Source: Pseudomonas sp. GR 6-02
GTDB taxonomy: Bacteria; Pseudomonadota; Gammaproteobacteria; Pseudomonadales; Pseudomonadaceae
Assembly: GCF_001655615.1 (NCBI RefSeq)
Contig: NZ_CP011567.1
Coordinates: 2,799,001 to 2,863,000 of the forward strand
Reading direction: 5' to 3'
Length of the DNA: 64,000 nt
In this document: one piece after another, positions 16,601 to 25,156 of the stretch
Position numbering within the stretch: the first letter of the stretch is position 1
Layout of the letters: the number at the start of each line of letters is the position of its first letter
Program-made: the position numbers and the translations under genes
The notes under the pieces: generated by a model
Seen by the model: only the letters and a program-made list of their open reading frames with translations
Databases searched by the model: none
Told to the model about the DNA's origin: nothing

Positions 16601-17500
16601 GCGTGCTTGAAACGCCTGTTCGGCGGTGGCCTGGTCGCCTGCTTTGAGCGCCTTCAGGCCGCGCGCGACTTCGGCGGGCGGTTGCCATTCCTTGCTGGCC
16701 GTCGTTGCCGGCTGTTGCTTGCCCTTGTTCATCTGCGCGCGGATTTCCACGTCATCCGGATGCGTCTTGAGGTACGCCTCGAACAACGGTACTTGTGCCG
16801 GATTGGGCGGACCGATCCAGGTCAGTGCCAGGCGCCAGCTTTCGTCGGCATCACCGGCAATGTCGGTACGCTGGGTCAGCGCGGCCAGTGCACGAATGCC
16901 CTCGGCACGGCTGTCTTCACGACGGACCAGATGCTTGGCGTAAAACAGCGCGACGATCGAGTCGTTGGGCATCTCACGTTGCAGGCGCTGGAATCCGCTG
17001 CGTGCTTCAGCCCAGTCAGCCTGATTGAAGGCAAGGTTGTTGTAATACTCGCGGCCGATCGTACCTTGAGGTGGGCGGCCATCGAATAGCGAGCGAAACA
17101 CGGCGGTCGCCTTGTCACGCTCACCGGCATCGACGAGGCGCCGAGCCTCCTCCAGGCGCTGCTGGTTCTGCGGTTGGGCCACGCCGATGTCCTGCGCCAA
17201 TTGCAGAGCCTGCCGAGGCGTTGGCTGGATGGCCTGCAAGCGGGCGAGGTATTGCTGCGCCTGTTGTGGCTTGCCCTGTTGCACGCCGATCAAGCCCAGG
17301 CCATAGAGTGCGTCAACCTGGACCGGGTCCAGCAGCAGGACTTTCTGCCAGACTTCCGTAGCGCGTTGAGGGTTGTTGTGCGACTGCCAGTAATGCCCTT
17401 GCTCGACGAGTAACGTCTGTGGCGTCGGACTTTGAGCGTGTGCAGCAGCCGTCCATGCGCTCATGACGGCGATGGCTAGCGTGCGGTGGTGCGCGTGCAT
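13640..17500 (-). CDS. wssE: WssE, BcsC-type cellulose export protein (TPR scaffold plus outer-membrane barrel)
   Basis: 1286-residue protein: signal peptide (cleavage near AHAQS, about residue 23), about 800 residues of tetratricopeptide repeats in the periplasm, a Pro/Ser-rich linker (about 850-940) and a C-terminal BcsC beta-barrel of about 340 residues (from ERSAYVTQGVSIRSNN). It guides the glucan chain through the periplasm and outer membrane. GGGAGA precedes ATG 17500, and the gene overlaps the end of wssD by 25 bp. Length is as expected for BcsC (about 1150-1300). Confidence 0.95.
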   Translation of the reverse strand: MHAHHRTLAIAVMSAWTAAAHAQSPTPQTLLVEQGHYWQSHNNPQRATEVWQKVLLLDPVQVDALYGLGLIGVQQGKPQQAQQYLARLQAIQPTPRQALQLAQDIGVAQPQNQQRLEEARRLVDAGERDKATAVFRSLFDGRPPQGTIGREYYNNLAFNQADWAEARSGFQRLQREMPNDSIVALFYAKHLVRREDSRAEGIRALAALTQRTDIAGDADESWRLALTWIGPPNPAQVPLFEAYLKTHPDDVEIRAQMNKGKQQPATTASKEWQPPAEVARGLKALKAGDQATAEQAFQARLKTQPDDADALGGLGVIRQQQQRLAEAEKLLGQATRQHNGSRWQVALNEVRYWSALQQARDAQAKGQTAQAQVLVNQALRQNPNGADALLALADIQASAGQFDEAQRNYRQILNLRRDDPRAQEGLVNVLLKSGKNDEALQLINSLPATGQAKTGQSARLQALRATQLAALAEQRNDLPAARNALQDALRYEPDNVWTRFALARLNLAMGEPQKARDLINTMLQAHPDNADALYVSALLSVQMGEWKAAQATLGRLRPDQRTPDMEALAADVSLNLQLSQAIGLGKRGQRQEALTLLDRTQPMANNSPDRTASLASAYVEIGEPTRALALMRGQLQHTAAPSADFILQYASVLLESGEDAQVNEILRDLQNKPLNAPTRKRFDDLLHLYRIRQADHLREQGNLASAYDTLAPALAQRPGDSAAVAALARMYSANGDTAKALELYKPLLQRQPNDPQLLLGAADAAVLAHDTGFAEQALQQLLKTESGNPQTLTEAARLYQNMGKTGMAADLLRKAVAIEQSEKRRNQSGQLAGSTVAPNPFAGVSGPRSEVSRDALLAAIPPPAQEMPGSVRSTSPFGIDALPRPQQASNPFESQLPRAALVSEDISPAQLALNKILRERSAYVTQGVSIRSNNSESGLSKLTDIETPLEINIPLDESRVALRVTPVSLNAGSASGEALQRFGSGAQSEGAGSQKTEGVGLSIAIQRPADGLKADLGTTPLGFKYSTATGGISVDRPISDSSNVRYGVSVSRRPVTDSVTSFAGTTDKRSGQSWGGVTANGGRGQLSYDDSEVGAYGYASWHQLLGNHVESNSRSELGSGIYWYLQNATDSKLTVGLSMTGISYANNQDYFTYGHGGYFSPQTFFALGVPVTWAQRTGRLTYQVKGSVGVQHFEQDSVDYFPTDKALQAASGLRYAGQNKTGIGYSVAAAAEYKVASNFLLGANLGLDNAHDYQQFSGALSLRYLFEDISGPMSLPVSPYTSPYSN

Positions 17501-18717
17501 GCGGTCTCCCAGGAGAGTTTCAGCGTTCCGTCTTCCCGGAATCGGTAATGTTTATCTGCCCAGCCGAGCGCGAACAGGCTAAGCATGAAGTTGTAGTAAC
17601 GCGGCGGACTGGCGTCGGCATCAGGCCTGGCCAGCGCCTCTTGCAAGGCGAGCTCCACGCGCTGGCGTTGTTGATCGGCCAACCGGGGATGCCCCTTGGC
17701 CTCAAGGTAGGGAATCAGTGCAGCCCAGAATCCGAACGGGCTCTGACCCTGAACACTGCCGTGGAGAGTCCGGACTGTTTCCGGGGGGGAGCCCGTTGCG
17801 ACAGTGCTGCGGGCCATGCCGTCCAGCCGTTTGAGCAGGAGCGCTGCCAGCGGTTCGGAGGTGTCACTCATGCCCAGCCAGAGGTACGCGCGAATGGCAT
17901 CATAGCTGCCCGTGTCGCCGTTGATCGGGTCGCTGACGAAGACACCCGATTGCGCTGAAGTGCCTTGATAACCGACCCAGTCAGCGACAAAACCGTGGTG
18001 GCTTGATTGGGCAATCATCGTCGCGGTGTTGTTGGCAATCGCTTGCCAGGGGCCGTTGGGAGCTTCCTTGGCCAGCCGCCGTAACAGTGGCAGTGGCAGG
18101 TAGCTGGGGTTCAGGCGCCAGAGAGCATCCGGCAGGACGAAGCCCTGTGGTCCAGGCAATACCATCGGACCCAGCCCGGGCAGCGTGACGACCAATTGCA
18201 CTTCAATCGTCGCCATCAGGTGCAGGGCATCCTGGCGATAGTCCGGCCGATGCCACAGGCGTGCGGCTTCGAGCAGGGCGTAGGCGATCCACAGGTCGGC
18301 GTCGGCAGCCGAGTTGGCGTCTTGCAGGCGCCACTGACCGTCCGTGCCTTGCCCCCATAACCAGCCTGGCAGGCGAGTGGCGGTGGCGGAGCCTGCGAGG
18401 TTGGCTGATGTCCAGCGCCAGAGTTTGTCAAAGCGTGGCTGATCGTTGCCGATCAGTGCGAAGAGCATGCCGTAGGATTGCCCTTCAGAAGTACTGTGAT
18501 TGTTCTCCAGGCTCGATTCCAGAACCCGGCCGTCGGCCTGGACGAAGCGCGTTGCATAGGTTTGCCACAGTGGCCAGGCCGGCAACTCACAGGGAGTTGT
18601 GGCGGCTATCGCAGGCACCGGCAGGGCGAGCGCAAGCACAACGCTCAACCTGCGCGCGTTACCGCGCAGGCACTGGCGAAGTGAAACCGCCCGGCTGCTC
18701 ATGGACGACACAGGCAT
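17476..18717 (-). CDS. wssD: WssD, BcsZ-type endo-1,4-beta-glucanase (GH8)
   Basis: Glycoside hydrolase family 8 endoglucanase (413 residues from ATG 18717) with a signal peptide ending near AIAAT. The general acid is Glu78 in TSEGQSYGM; Asp139/Asp141 lie in the ADADLWIAYAL segment typical of the family. It trims cellulose in the periplasm and is needed for proper export. An in-frame TTG at 18735 and ATG at 18702 are other possible starts; 18717 is chosen because it lies just after the wssC stop (18725) and leaves a normal signal peptide. Confidence 0.92.
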   Translation of the reverse strand: MPVSSMSSRAVSLRQCLRGNARRLSVVLALALPVPAIAATTPCELPAWPLWQTYATRFVQADGRVLESSLENNHSTSEGQSYGMLFALIGNDQPRFDKLWRWTSANLAGSATATRLPGWLWGQGTDGQWRLQDANSAADADLWIAYALLEAARLWHRPDYRQDALHLMATIEVQLVVTLPGLGPMVLPGPQGFVLPDALWRLNPSYLPLPLLRRLAKEAPNGPWQAIANNTATMIAQSSHHGFVADWVGYQGTSAQSGVFVSDPINGDTGSYDAIRAYLWLGMSDTSEPLAALLLKRLDGMARSTVATGSPPETVRTLHGSVQGQSPFGFWAALIPYLEAKGHPRLADQQRQRVELALQEALARPDADASPPRYYNFMLSLFALGWADKHYRFREDGTLKLSWETACTRTTAR

Positions 18718-18724
18718 GCGCAGC

Positions 18725-21028
18725 TCATTGGCCAAGACGACGTTTGGCCCGTAAGCGCAGGGCCAGGTAAGTCATCGAAGCAAGCAGCAGGACCCCGAGG
18801 AGCGTGAACAGCATGAGCGCCATTATGTTTTGCGAGAGGTACCACTGCAGATAGCGCAATGGCCCCAGGCTCCCGACGTAGTAGTCCTGTTCGGCGACCA
18901 GCGATTTGACATGCTTGCCCTTGACCACTACCAGACTGCCTTGCAACTCGTGGGCGTTTTCTTCGCTGCTGAGCAGGGCGTTGGTCACGTCGGCCAAGCC
19001 GTTGGGCCTTGCGCTGGCGATAAACACCACACTGCGCCCACTCTTGAGCGGCGATTCGAATCCAGTCAGATAAGCACTGCCGTCGTCAGCGCTGAACCTG
19101 AAGCTGCTGCGCGCTTCACGCAGATTGGTTTTCGTATCCGGGCTGATCCAGTTGCGCAGACGCAAGGGCAGGTCAGACAGTTCAAAGTACTGCGCAGCAG
19201 CTTCGTCCTTGGCCGGCAGCAGGCTTTGCCATTGCTCCAGCAGCGGCTGATTGTTGCCCGAGGCGAGCACCAGCAGATCCCGGTCGCTTTGCTCGGCCAC
19301 CTGGTCGGCGTGGACCACCTTTACGCCGGTGGCCGGATAACCGGTGGAGTCGCCGAAGCGGCCCAGCACGGTCAGATAGGCGCTCAGATCGGCCGGGCCT
19401 GGCTCGTTGGGCAGGATCACCGATGTTTCAGAAAGGTCGGCCATGCGGGTGAACGGGAAGCCGCTGTCCTTGAACACCCCGAGGTTGGGCATGGCCATGA
19501 AGTGTTCGTATTGGCTGAGGTCCAGGGTCGAGTCCGGGTCGATCACACCGCGCATGTTGTCGATGATGATGTCGCGGCAGTCGCCCTGTTTGATGTAGTC
19601 ATACATAAAGCGAAATTGCAGGCGTGATTGCAGCGCTACGGAATTGAGCGGCAACAGCATGCGCGATGTGCGGGCCAGGCTGTCGTCGGTTTTGAGCATC
19701 GCCAGCAGGCTGTCGCTGCTGCCAAGTTTCTCGATCGAAGGCAGATCGATCGACTTGATGAAGGTATCGTTGAAGTGGACCAGCAACGAGGAATTGGTGG
19801 AGACCGGCTGCGGCGTATAGCGGTATTTCAGGTCAAGTTGTGCGCCGGGCTCACGCCAGTTGAACAGGTCGGGTGGCAAGCGCAGCGCAACCGTCATTTG
19901 TCCTGGGTTGTAACCCGATACATTGAGTTCTGCGGGCTTCGCCAGCTCACCCAGGCGAACCGGGCGGTCGGAGGGCAGCCAGTTAGGCGCGTCGTACGGT
20001 CGGCGTGGCTTGAGCGAGTCGATCCGGTCGATCACCACGCTCTGCCCGGAAAAGGCCGAGCCACCGAGGGCCAGCGCGGTCGCGGCGACCTTGAGATCGG
20101 CGCCATCGCGCCCGGAGACGATCAACAGTTTGCCCTGAGCATCATTCGGGTTGCTCACGAGTGTCAATGTCGGCCCCGTGGCCGCTTTGATCGGCAAGCC
20201 ACTCAAGGCCGTCGATTCGCCACTGCTGACAAACACCACGGCGTTGCCTTTGGCCGGCAGGCTGGTGAGGCTGGCGGGGAAGGTTGCGCCGCGGTAACTG
20301 GCCAGGGCGCCAAACCAGGACGACAGGATACCGGCGGCCTCAAGCTCAGGGCCGCCCGGGCGCGCAGTGAACACGAAGGGCAGCTTCAGGGGCGAAGCAT
20401 CTCGACGATCGAACAAGGGCAGAGGCAGAGCGGACAGGTCGTTGGGCTGTTTAATCGAGGACACCTGGAGGCTCAGCTGGCTCTCGTTGCCGATCTTGGC
20501 CCACAGGCTGGAGTGCAGAGGGTCTTCACATTGCATCGTATAGTGACCGATGAACTGCAGGCTGAGCCGGTTGAATTCGGTGATGGTTTGCGGCGGAATC
20601 TGCACGGTCCGGGTCTGCAATTTACCGGCCTCTTCCTTCGGGAGGGGCAGGCTGGCGGCCACTTGATCGTTGATCAGCACGTTGATTTGCGAAAGGTCGG
20701 CCAGCAGCGCCGGTGAATAGCTGTACTGCAGCGTGACCTGCGCAGCCGTGACGACTTCATCGGCGCGCACATTGAAGTTCACACTGTCGGTAGCCTCCAC
20801 GCCTTTAAGGTTCATCGAATAGCTTTTGCCGAGCTCCTTGAGGGTGCGGGTATAGCTGTTGCTCGGGGCATCGGTCCCGGGCAGCGATGCGACCGGCATC
20901 ACCGCCGGCTCTGTGGCGTTGATTGGGGTGGTAGCACTCAACGCCCAGTCGCTCCAGCCCACTAGTGAGCAGGCGAGCAGCATGAGTGAGCGACGAGGAG
21001 GAAAGGTCCGGCGAGTGGAAGGCTTCAA
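18725..21028 (-). CDS. wssC: WssC, BcsB-type periplasmic cellulose synthase subunit
   Basis: BcsB family protein: signal peptide, two jellyroll/flavodoxin-like periplasmic halves, and a C-terminal transmembrane anchor (LMLFTLLGVLLLASMTYLAL) that completes the BcsA channel. I place the start at TTG 21028 (MKPSTRRTFPPRRSLMLLAC): it overlaps the wssB stop by 4 nt (TTGA) and gives a signal peptide with a basic n-region; this yields 767 residues. The next in-frame ATG is 20986, which would leave an uncharged signal peptide. The open frame further upstream to 21202 is only a shadow within wssB. Confidence 0.93.
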   Translation of the reverse strand: MKPSTRRTFPPRRSLMLLACSLVGWSDWALSATTPINATEPAVMPVASLPGTDAPSNSYTRTLKELGKSYSMNLKGVEATDSVNFNVRADEVVTAAQVTLQYSYSPALLADLSQINVLINDQVAASLPLPKEEAGKLQTRTVQIPPQTITEFNRLSLQFIGHYTMQCEDPLHSSLWAKIGNESQLSLQVSSIKQPNDLSALPLPLFDRRDASPLKLPFVFTARPGGPELEAAGILSSWFGALASYRGATFPASLTSLPAKGNAVVFVSSGESTALSGLPIKAATGPTLTLVSNPNDAQGKLLIVSGRDGADLKVAATALALGGSAFSGQSVVIDRIDSLKPRRPYDAPNWLPSDRPVRLGELAKPAELNVSGYNPGQMTVALRLPPDLFNWREPGAQLDLKYRYTPQPVSTNSSLLVHFNDTFIKSIDLPSIEKLGSSDSLLAMLKTDDSLARTSRMLLPLNSVALQSRLQFRFMYDYIKQGDCRDIIIDNMRGVIDPDSTLDLSQYEHFMAMPNLGVFKDSGFPFTRMADLSETSVILPNEPGPADLSAYLTVLGRFGDSTGYPATGVKVVHADQVAEQSDRDLLVLASGNNQPLLEQWQSLLPAKDEAAAQYFELSDLPLRLRNWISPDTKTNLREARSSFRFSADDGSAYLTGFESPLKSGRSVVFIASARPNGLADVTNALLSSEENAHELQGSLVVVKGKHVKSLVAEQDYYVGSLGPLRYLQWYLSQNIMALMLFTLLGVLLLASMTYLALRLRAKRRLGQ

Positions 21029-23256
21029 GATCGTTGCGTGTCCGCGGTGGGGTCGATGGGTGATGGAGTGGCCGGGCGTTTGCGCAGCAGCGCCTGGCTG
21101 TCCTTTAGGGTGGCAACGAACAAGCGCAGGATGGCGCGCAAGCCAATGCTGCTGACCTCGCGCAACGCTGACATTGGCGCGTCGAGGCGGCCGTTGCCCC
21201 ACGTGTTGGCCCAGGTGTCGGCCCGTGAAAAGGTCAGTCGCACCAGCTCACTTTGCTGGCGCAGGGTCAAACCCTCGAATTTCACGCCTGCCACGTTGTC
21301 GTTGCTGAAGATCGTTGTTGCGGGAAAGAGGCTTGAGGGAGGTGTGCGCAGAATGCACAGCCGCAGCTTCTCTTTGGCGCTGAGCTGAACTTGCGGTGGC
21401 AGTGCCAGACCCACGCCGTTTTGTGAGAAGTCCCGGGTTATGCAATCGAACGACGTGCCGTCTTCGCGATAGACGCGCACGGGCAGATCCGCGGGCACCC
21501 TGGGCTCGTTGCGCACCTGAGAGGACTCAGTGGCCACCGCCACGGCGGTGCTGACGATGATGATGTTGTACACGGTCCAGACCAGGTTGATCAGCAGGGT
21601 AGTGACCTCGGCCGAATCACTCCCGACCAGTTTCACCACGCCGATCGCCAGACCGATCATGTTCAAGGTCAGCAGGACGATGTAAGGCCGCGCGAGCTTC
21701 CAGTTGAAATAGTCCTTTTCGACGGTGCCGCCCTTGTCGGTTACGTTGAATTTGCCCAGCGAAGGGCTGATTAGAGCCAGCAGGACCGGTCGCATGATGT
21801 GCCAGGCCAACACCGACTCATACACTTCGTTCCAGAAGGAATGGCGGAAGCGCCCCTGGATGCTGGAGTTGGTCAGGCTGGAATGGAAAATATGCGGCAG
21901 AACATAGACCGTGACCATCAACGCCGAGGCATGGAAAATCTGCGCATCGAAAAACAGGTAGGCCAATGGTGCGGTCAAGAACACCAGGCGGGGCAGGCTG
22001 TAGAAAAAGTGCATCATGGCATTGAGGTAGCAGATGCGCTGCCCCAGGTTCAGCCCTTTGCCAAACAAGGGATTGTCGGTCCGAAAAATCTGCACCATGC
22101 CCCGTGCCCAGCGTATGCGCTGGCTGATGTGTCGGGAAAGGCTTTCGGTGGCCAGTCCCGCCGCTTGTGGAATGGCGAGGTAAGCGGTGTTGAAACCACG
22201 GCGATTGAGCTTGAGTGCCGTGTGCGCATCTTCGGTCACGGTCTCGGTGGCGATGCCGCCGACTTCCAGCAAGTGAGTCCGCCGGATGACCGCGCAGGAG
22301 CCACAGAAGAATGCCGCGTTCCACAAGTCGTTGCCGTCCTGCACCAGGCCGTAGAACAGCTCACCTTCATTGGGTACCGAGCGAAAGGTATCGAGGTTTT
22401 TTTCGAACGGATCGGGTGAGTAGAAAAAATGCGGCGTTTGCAGCAACGCCAGGTTCGGGTCCTTTAAAAACCAGCCCATGGTGATTTGCAGGAAGGAGCG
22501 GGTGGGCACGTGGTCGGCGTCGAATATGGCAATGAACTCGCCATCGGTGACTTTGAGTGCCTCGTTGAGGTTGCCGGCCTTGGCATGTTGATTGTTGTCG
22601 CGGGTGATGTAGTTGACACCAATCTGCTGACAGAAAGCCTTGAATTCCTCCCGGCGTCCGTCATCGAGCACGTGCACCCGCAGTTTGCCCTCGGGCCAGT
22701 CAATGGCCTGAGCCGCGAGCACCACCAGTTTGACGATACCCAGTGCTTCGTTATAGGTGGGAATGAACACATCCACCGTCGGCCATTCAGCGGGTGGCTG
22801 TTGCAGAAACTGCGGTTTACGTTGCAACGGCCAGGCGGTCTGTATATAGCCGAAGACCAGGACGAGCAAGGCATACAGTTCTGCCAGCACCAGCCCGTAG
22901 CCAAATACGGCATCCTGCCAGTTGTCGAAGTCCAGGGTGTCGGACAGGCGCCAGTACATGTAACGCAACGAAGCGATCAGCGAGAGGGTGATCAGGGTCA
23001 GGATCGCCAGACGCCCGGTTTGCTTGCGGATGATCAGGCTGGCGGCAAAACAGACGGAGGCAAACACGGCTTGGGAATACAGATTCTGCGGTGCAGTGAG
23101 GATACCCAGCACCAACAATGCTGCAATCAGCCCGCCTGAAATTTTCAGGCCCAGGCGCCAACGCAGGGGCCATTGACTGAAGCGATCCTGGAAGCTATCC
23201 AGCAGCTTCTGCAACCACCAGGTCTTTGCAGGTAGCTGATTCAGCTGGACGGTCAT
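21025..23256 (-). CDS. wssB: WssB, BcsA-type cellulose synthase catalytic subunit with PilZ domain
   Basis: 743-residue processive GT2 glycosyltransferase that polymerises UDP-glucose and extrudes the chain across the inner membrane. Catalytic signatures are complete: DDG 198-200, DAD 246-248, TED 341-343 and QRIRW 379-383. Transmembrane helices flank the GT domain. A PilZ domain follows, with RNEPR (582-586) and DFSQNG (609-614), fitting RxxxR and DxSxxG, so c-di-GMP activation should be intact. Overlaps wssA by 4 nt (ATGA) and wssC by 4 nt. Confidence 0.97.
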   Translation of the reverse strand: MTVQLNQLPAKTWWLQKLLDSFQDRFSQWPLRWRLGLKISGGLIAALLVLGILTAPQNLYSQAVFASVCFAASLIIRKQTGRLAILTLITLSLIASLRYMYWRLSDTLDFDNWQDAVFGYGLVLAELYALLVLVFGYIQTAWPLQRKPQFLQQPPAEWPTVDVFIPTYNEALGIVKLVVLAAQAIDWPEGKLRVHVLDDGRREEFKAFCQQIGVNYITRDNNQHAKAGNLNEALKVTDGEFIAIFDADHVPTRSFLQITMGWFLKDPNLALLQTPHFFYSPDPFEKNLDTFRSVPNEGELFYGLVQDGNDLWNAAFFCGSCAVIRRTHLLEVGGIATETVTEDAHTALKLNRRGFNTAYLAIPQAAGLATESLSRHISQRIRWARGMVQIFRTDNPLFGKGLNLGQRICYLNAMMHFFYSLPRLVFLTAPLAYLFFDAQIFHASALMVTVYVLPHIFHSSLTNSSIQGRFRHSFWNEVYESVLAWHIMRPVLLALISPSLGKFNVTDKGGTVEKDYFNWKLARPYIVLLTLNMIGLAIGVVKLVGSDSAEVTTLLINLVWTVYNIIIVSTAVAVATESSQVRNEPRVPADLPVRVYREDGTSFDCITRDFSQNGVGLALPPQVQLSAKEKLRLCILRTPPSSLFPATTIFSNDNVAGVKFEGLTLRQQSELVRLTFSRADTWANTWGNGRLDAPMSALREVSSIGLRAILRLFVATLKDSQALLRKRPATPSPIDPTADTQRS

Positions 23257-24338
23257 AGCGTGCCCTGCTGGCTGGAAGCATCCGTGAAAAGCAGGGCATG
23301 GACCGCGCCTGATAGCGACAGAATGTCCTGACAGCCAATGCTCTCAGGCGCGTGCTGCAACAGGTCCCGACCATAGGCCAGCGACTCGTTGAACTGGTGA
23401 TCGAGGCGAATCGTCCCGATCAGGTTAGCGCCGAGCCGTCGCCGAAACAGCACGCCCATGTCCCTGCTGAACGCACGGGAGTCATCCCATTGGTTGAGCA
23501 CATACCGCTGCTGCTGTGCGCGTCGCGGGCTGGTTTCCAGCCACTGGGTCATGGTGTCCAGTGCCAGGTAGGAGGCCGCGTCGGCCACCGTCATCACCAG
23601 CACCAGATCGGCAGCGTCGAGTGCCTGTTGCGAATAGACGGTCGCGCCCGAAGGCGTATCCAGGATCACGGTATCGTTTTCGCTGAGGTGCATTGACGCC
23701 AGGTGCTGGCTCAACCAGTCAGCATCTTCAAGCAGCATCTGCCTGAGCAATCGGCGATCGTTCAGCTCGCCAGTGCCGAAGGGCAGGCACTCACTGTCGC
23801 TAAAGCCCGGCAGGCGATGAGCGCCCCAGTCGGCGTCCTGCTCTTTGAGTTGGATCAGCCCGGGAGCCGGCCTGGTGATACCCAAGTGGCTGGACAGCGC
23901 GTTCTGAGGGTCCAGATCAATCGCGATGACTCGCCCGCCAGGGTGCCGAAGTGTTTTCGCGAGGCCAGCGGCGATGGTGCTTTTACCCACCCCGCCATTC
24001 GCTGAAACGATGGCAATGACCTTCGCCTTGGTCCGCTTGCGAATCGTTTCTGGCAGACCGTCCCGACGAACCTGGTTGAGTTCACGCAACAGGTCGCTCA
24101 ATCGCTGACGGTCATCCGCAGCAGCACTCGCAGGTGGCTCAGTCAGGGGAGGGGACTTGGGCGATGGTGGCGAGGGGACAGTATTTTTCACCGGTTCGAC
24201 CGGCGGTTCTGGCTCAGCCACCGCAGGTATGACCGGGTCGTCTTTGAAATCTTTATAGTTTGGTTGTATTTCCTGGTAAGTCTCTGCGTTTGCGCCAAAA
24301 CGTGTAAAGAGTTTCGTAATGTCATCTACATATTTCAT
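23253..24338 (-). CDS. wssA: WssA, BcsQ/MinD-like ATPase with BcsR-like N-terminus
   Basis: 361-residue ParA/MinD-family protein, first gene of the wss operon. The ATPase domain begins near residue 105 with SANGGVGKST (Walker A, 112-121); the MinD signature lysine position is Asn114. An IDLDPQNA Walker A' stretch follows. BcsQ-type proteins localise the cellulose synthase complex. Residues 1-30 (MKYVDDITKLFTRFGANAETYQE) resemble the short BcsR/YhjR motif, and residues 40-75 are a Pro-rich linker, so WssA looks like a BcsR-BcsQ fusion (inference). No strong ribosome site precedes ATG 24338. Confidence 0.9.
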   Translation of the reverse strand: MKYVDDITKLFTRFGANAETYQEIQPNYKDFKDDPVIPAVAEPEPPVEPVKNTVPSPPSPKSPPLTEPPASAAADDRQRLSDLLRELNQVRRDGLPETIRKRTKAKVIAIVSANGGVGKSTIAAGLAKTLRHPGGRVIAIDLDPQNALSSHLGITRPAPGLIQLKEQDADWGAHRLPGFSDSECLPFGTGELNDRRLLRQMLLEDADWLSQHLASMHLSENDTVILDTPSGATVYSQQALDAADLVLVMTVADAASYLALDTMTQWLETSPRRAQQQRYVLNQWDDSRAFSRDMGVLFRRRLGANLIGTIRLDHQFNESLAYGRDLLQHAPESIGCQDILSLSGAVHALLFTDASSQQGTL

Positions 24339-24960
24339 GCGTTGTACCAGGAATGAAATAACTTAGAAACTCAGCATTCCATTAACTTAACAAAGTTGAT
24401 GCGTCGTCTAGGCGTTGGCAGAGTGCCATTAATTTAGGGTTTCCATGTAGGTGTGTCAATAATTGTTATAAAAAGTCAGCGAGTCATGTTGGTGTTTGTC
24501 CAAGTATTATTTGTGTGTTGTGATATTTGTAGAAAGTGTGAGTGTTAAAGTGCGCCAAAATAATAACTGTCCAGTGAGGTGTGGTGCGGTAACAGGTAAT
24601 AAGTGCATTTATCGGAAGAAATAATTTCCGAATATTCTTGTTTTAGGGATAAAAGAAATCTCTTCGATTTCAATGGGGCGGAGTGTGAGTCGCGTTTTTC
24701 GCTAAAGTTATTGTTCTATTGGCTTTCGTTGAAGCTTGTGAAAATTGAAAAGAGCAACATCGGTCTCTTTTTTATGGTTGCCAAGTTTCACCACTGCTAG
24801 CACAAATGTATCTCTGTGTATCCAGACCGCATGCCGATACGGAGTGTTTCTTTTATGGGCGGTTGGTGACACATCCGGGATACCTGATCGGCGTCAAATG
24901 AACTCCATCGAGACAGCACAAGGCGTCTCACAGGATCACTCAACGTCTGGAGATATCGAC
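24339..24960. other. AT-rich intergenic region carrying the wss promoter; no convincing gene
   Basis: 622 bp, clearly more AT-rich than its surroundings, between the divergent wssA and the small ORF at 24961. It must hold the wss promoter and leader. A GTCAATAATTG element at 24455-24465 resembles a FleQ box with one base missing. An open frame at 24603-24800 has a GTG start and no ribosome site and looks like nothing known; I do not call it. Confidence 0.6.
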
Positions 24961-25074
24961 ATGAACTGGAAGAACCTCAGCATCACTTCAATGTTTGCCG
25001 TGCTCAGCCTTGGCGCGGTAGCGGCCAACGCCCAAGACAGCACAGTTGCTCAAGATTGCGATCAAGGCAGTTGA
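24961..25074 (+). CDS. Small secreted peptide or truncated gene, unknown function
   Basis: 37 codons from ATG 24961 with GGAG 9 nt upstream. The product is almost all signal peptide (MNWKNLSITSMFAVLSL...AANAQ) followed by a 13-residue acidic tail DSTVAQDCDQGS. Such a mature part is too short for a normal periplasmic protein, so this may be the 5' remnant of a decayed gene. It precedes the secreted hydrolase by 82 nt and could act as a leader. Not recognised. Confidence 0.3.
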   Translation: MNWKNLSITSMFAVLSLGAVAANAQDSTVAQDCDQGS

Positions 25075-25156
25075 TACAAAGTTGTGCAGGAGTACAGAAC
25101 CACGACTTCGCCTTCTCGCGATTCGCTCAATAGTTCAACCACCCAAGGAGTTTCCA

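Noticed and set aside
15401..17089. Plus-strand open frame of 562 codons within wssE
   Set aside because: Opposite to a well-supported BcsC gene; no recognisable domain and no ribosome site.
19628..20716. Plus-strand open frame of 362 codons within wssC
   Set aside because: Antisense shadow of BcsB; Gln/Arg-rich composition with no family signature.
24603..24800. 65-codon frame in the AT-rich region before the hydrolase
   Set aside because: GTG start without ribosome site, low-complexity hydrophobic content and no likely homologue that I recognise.
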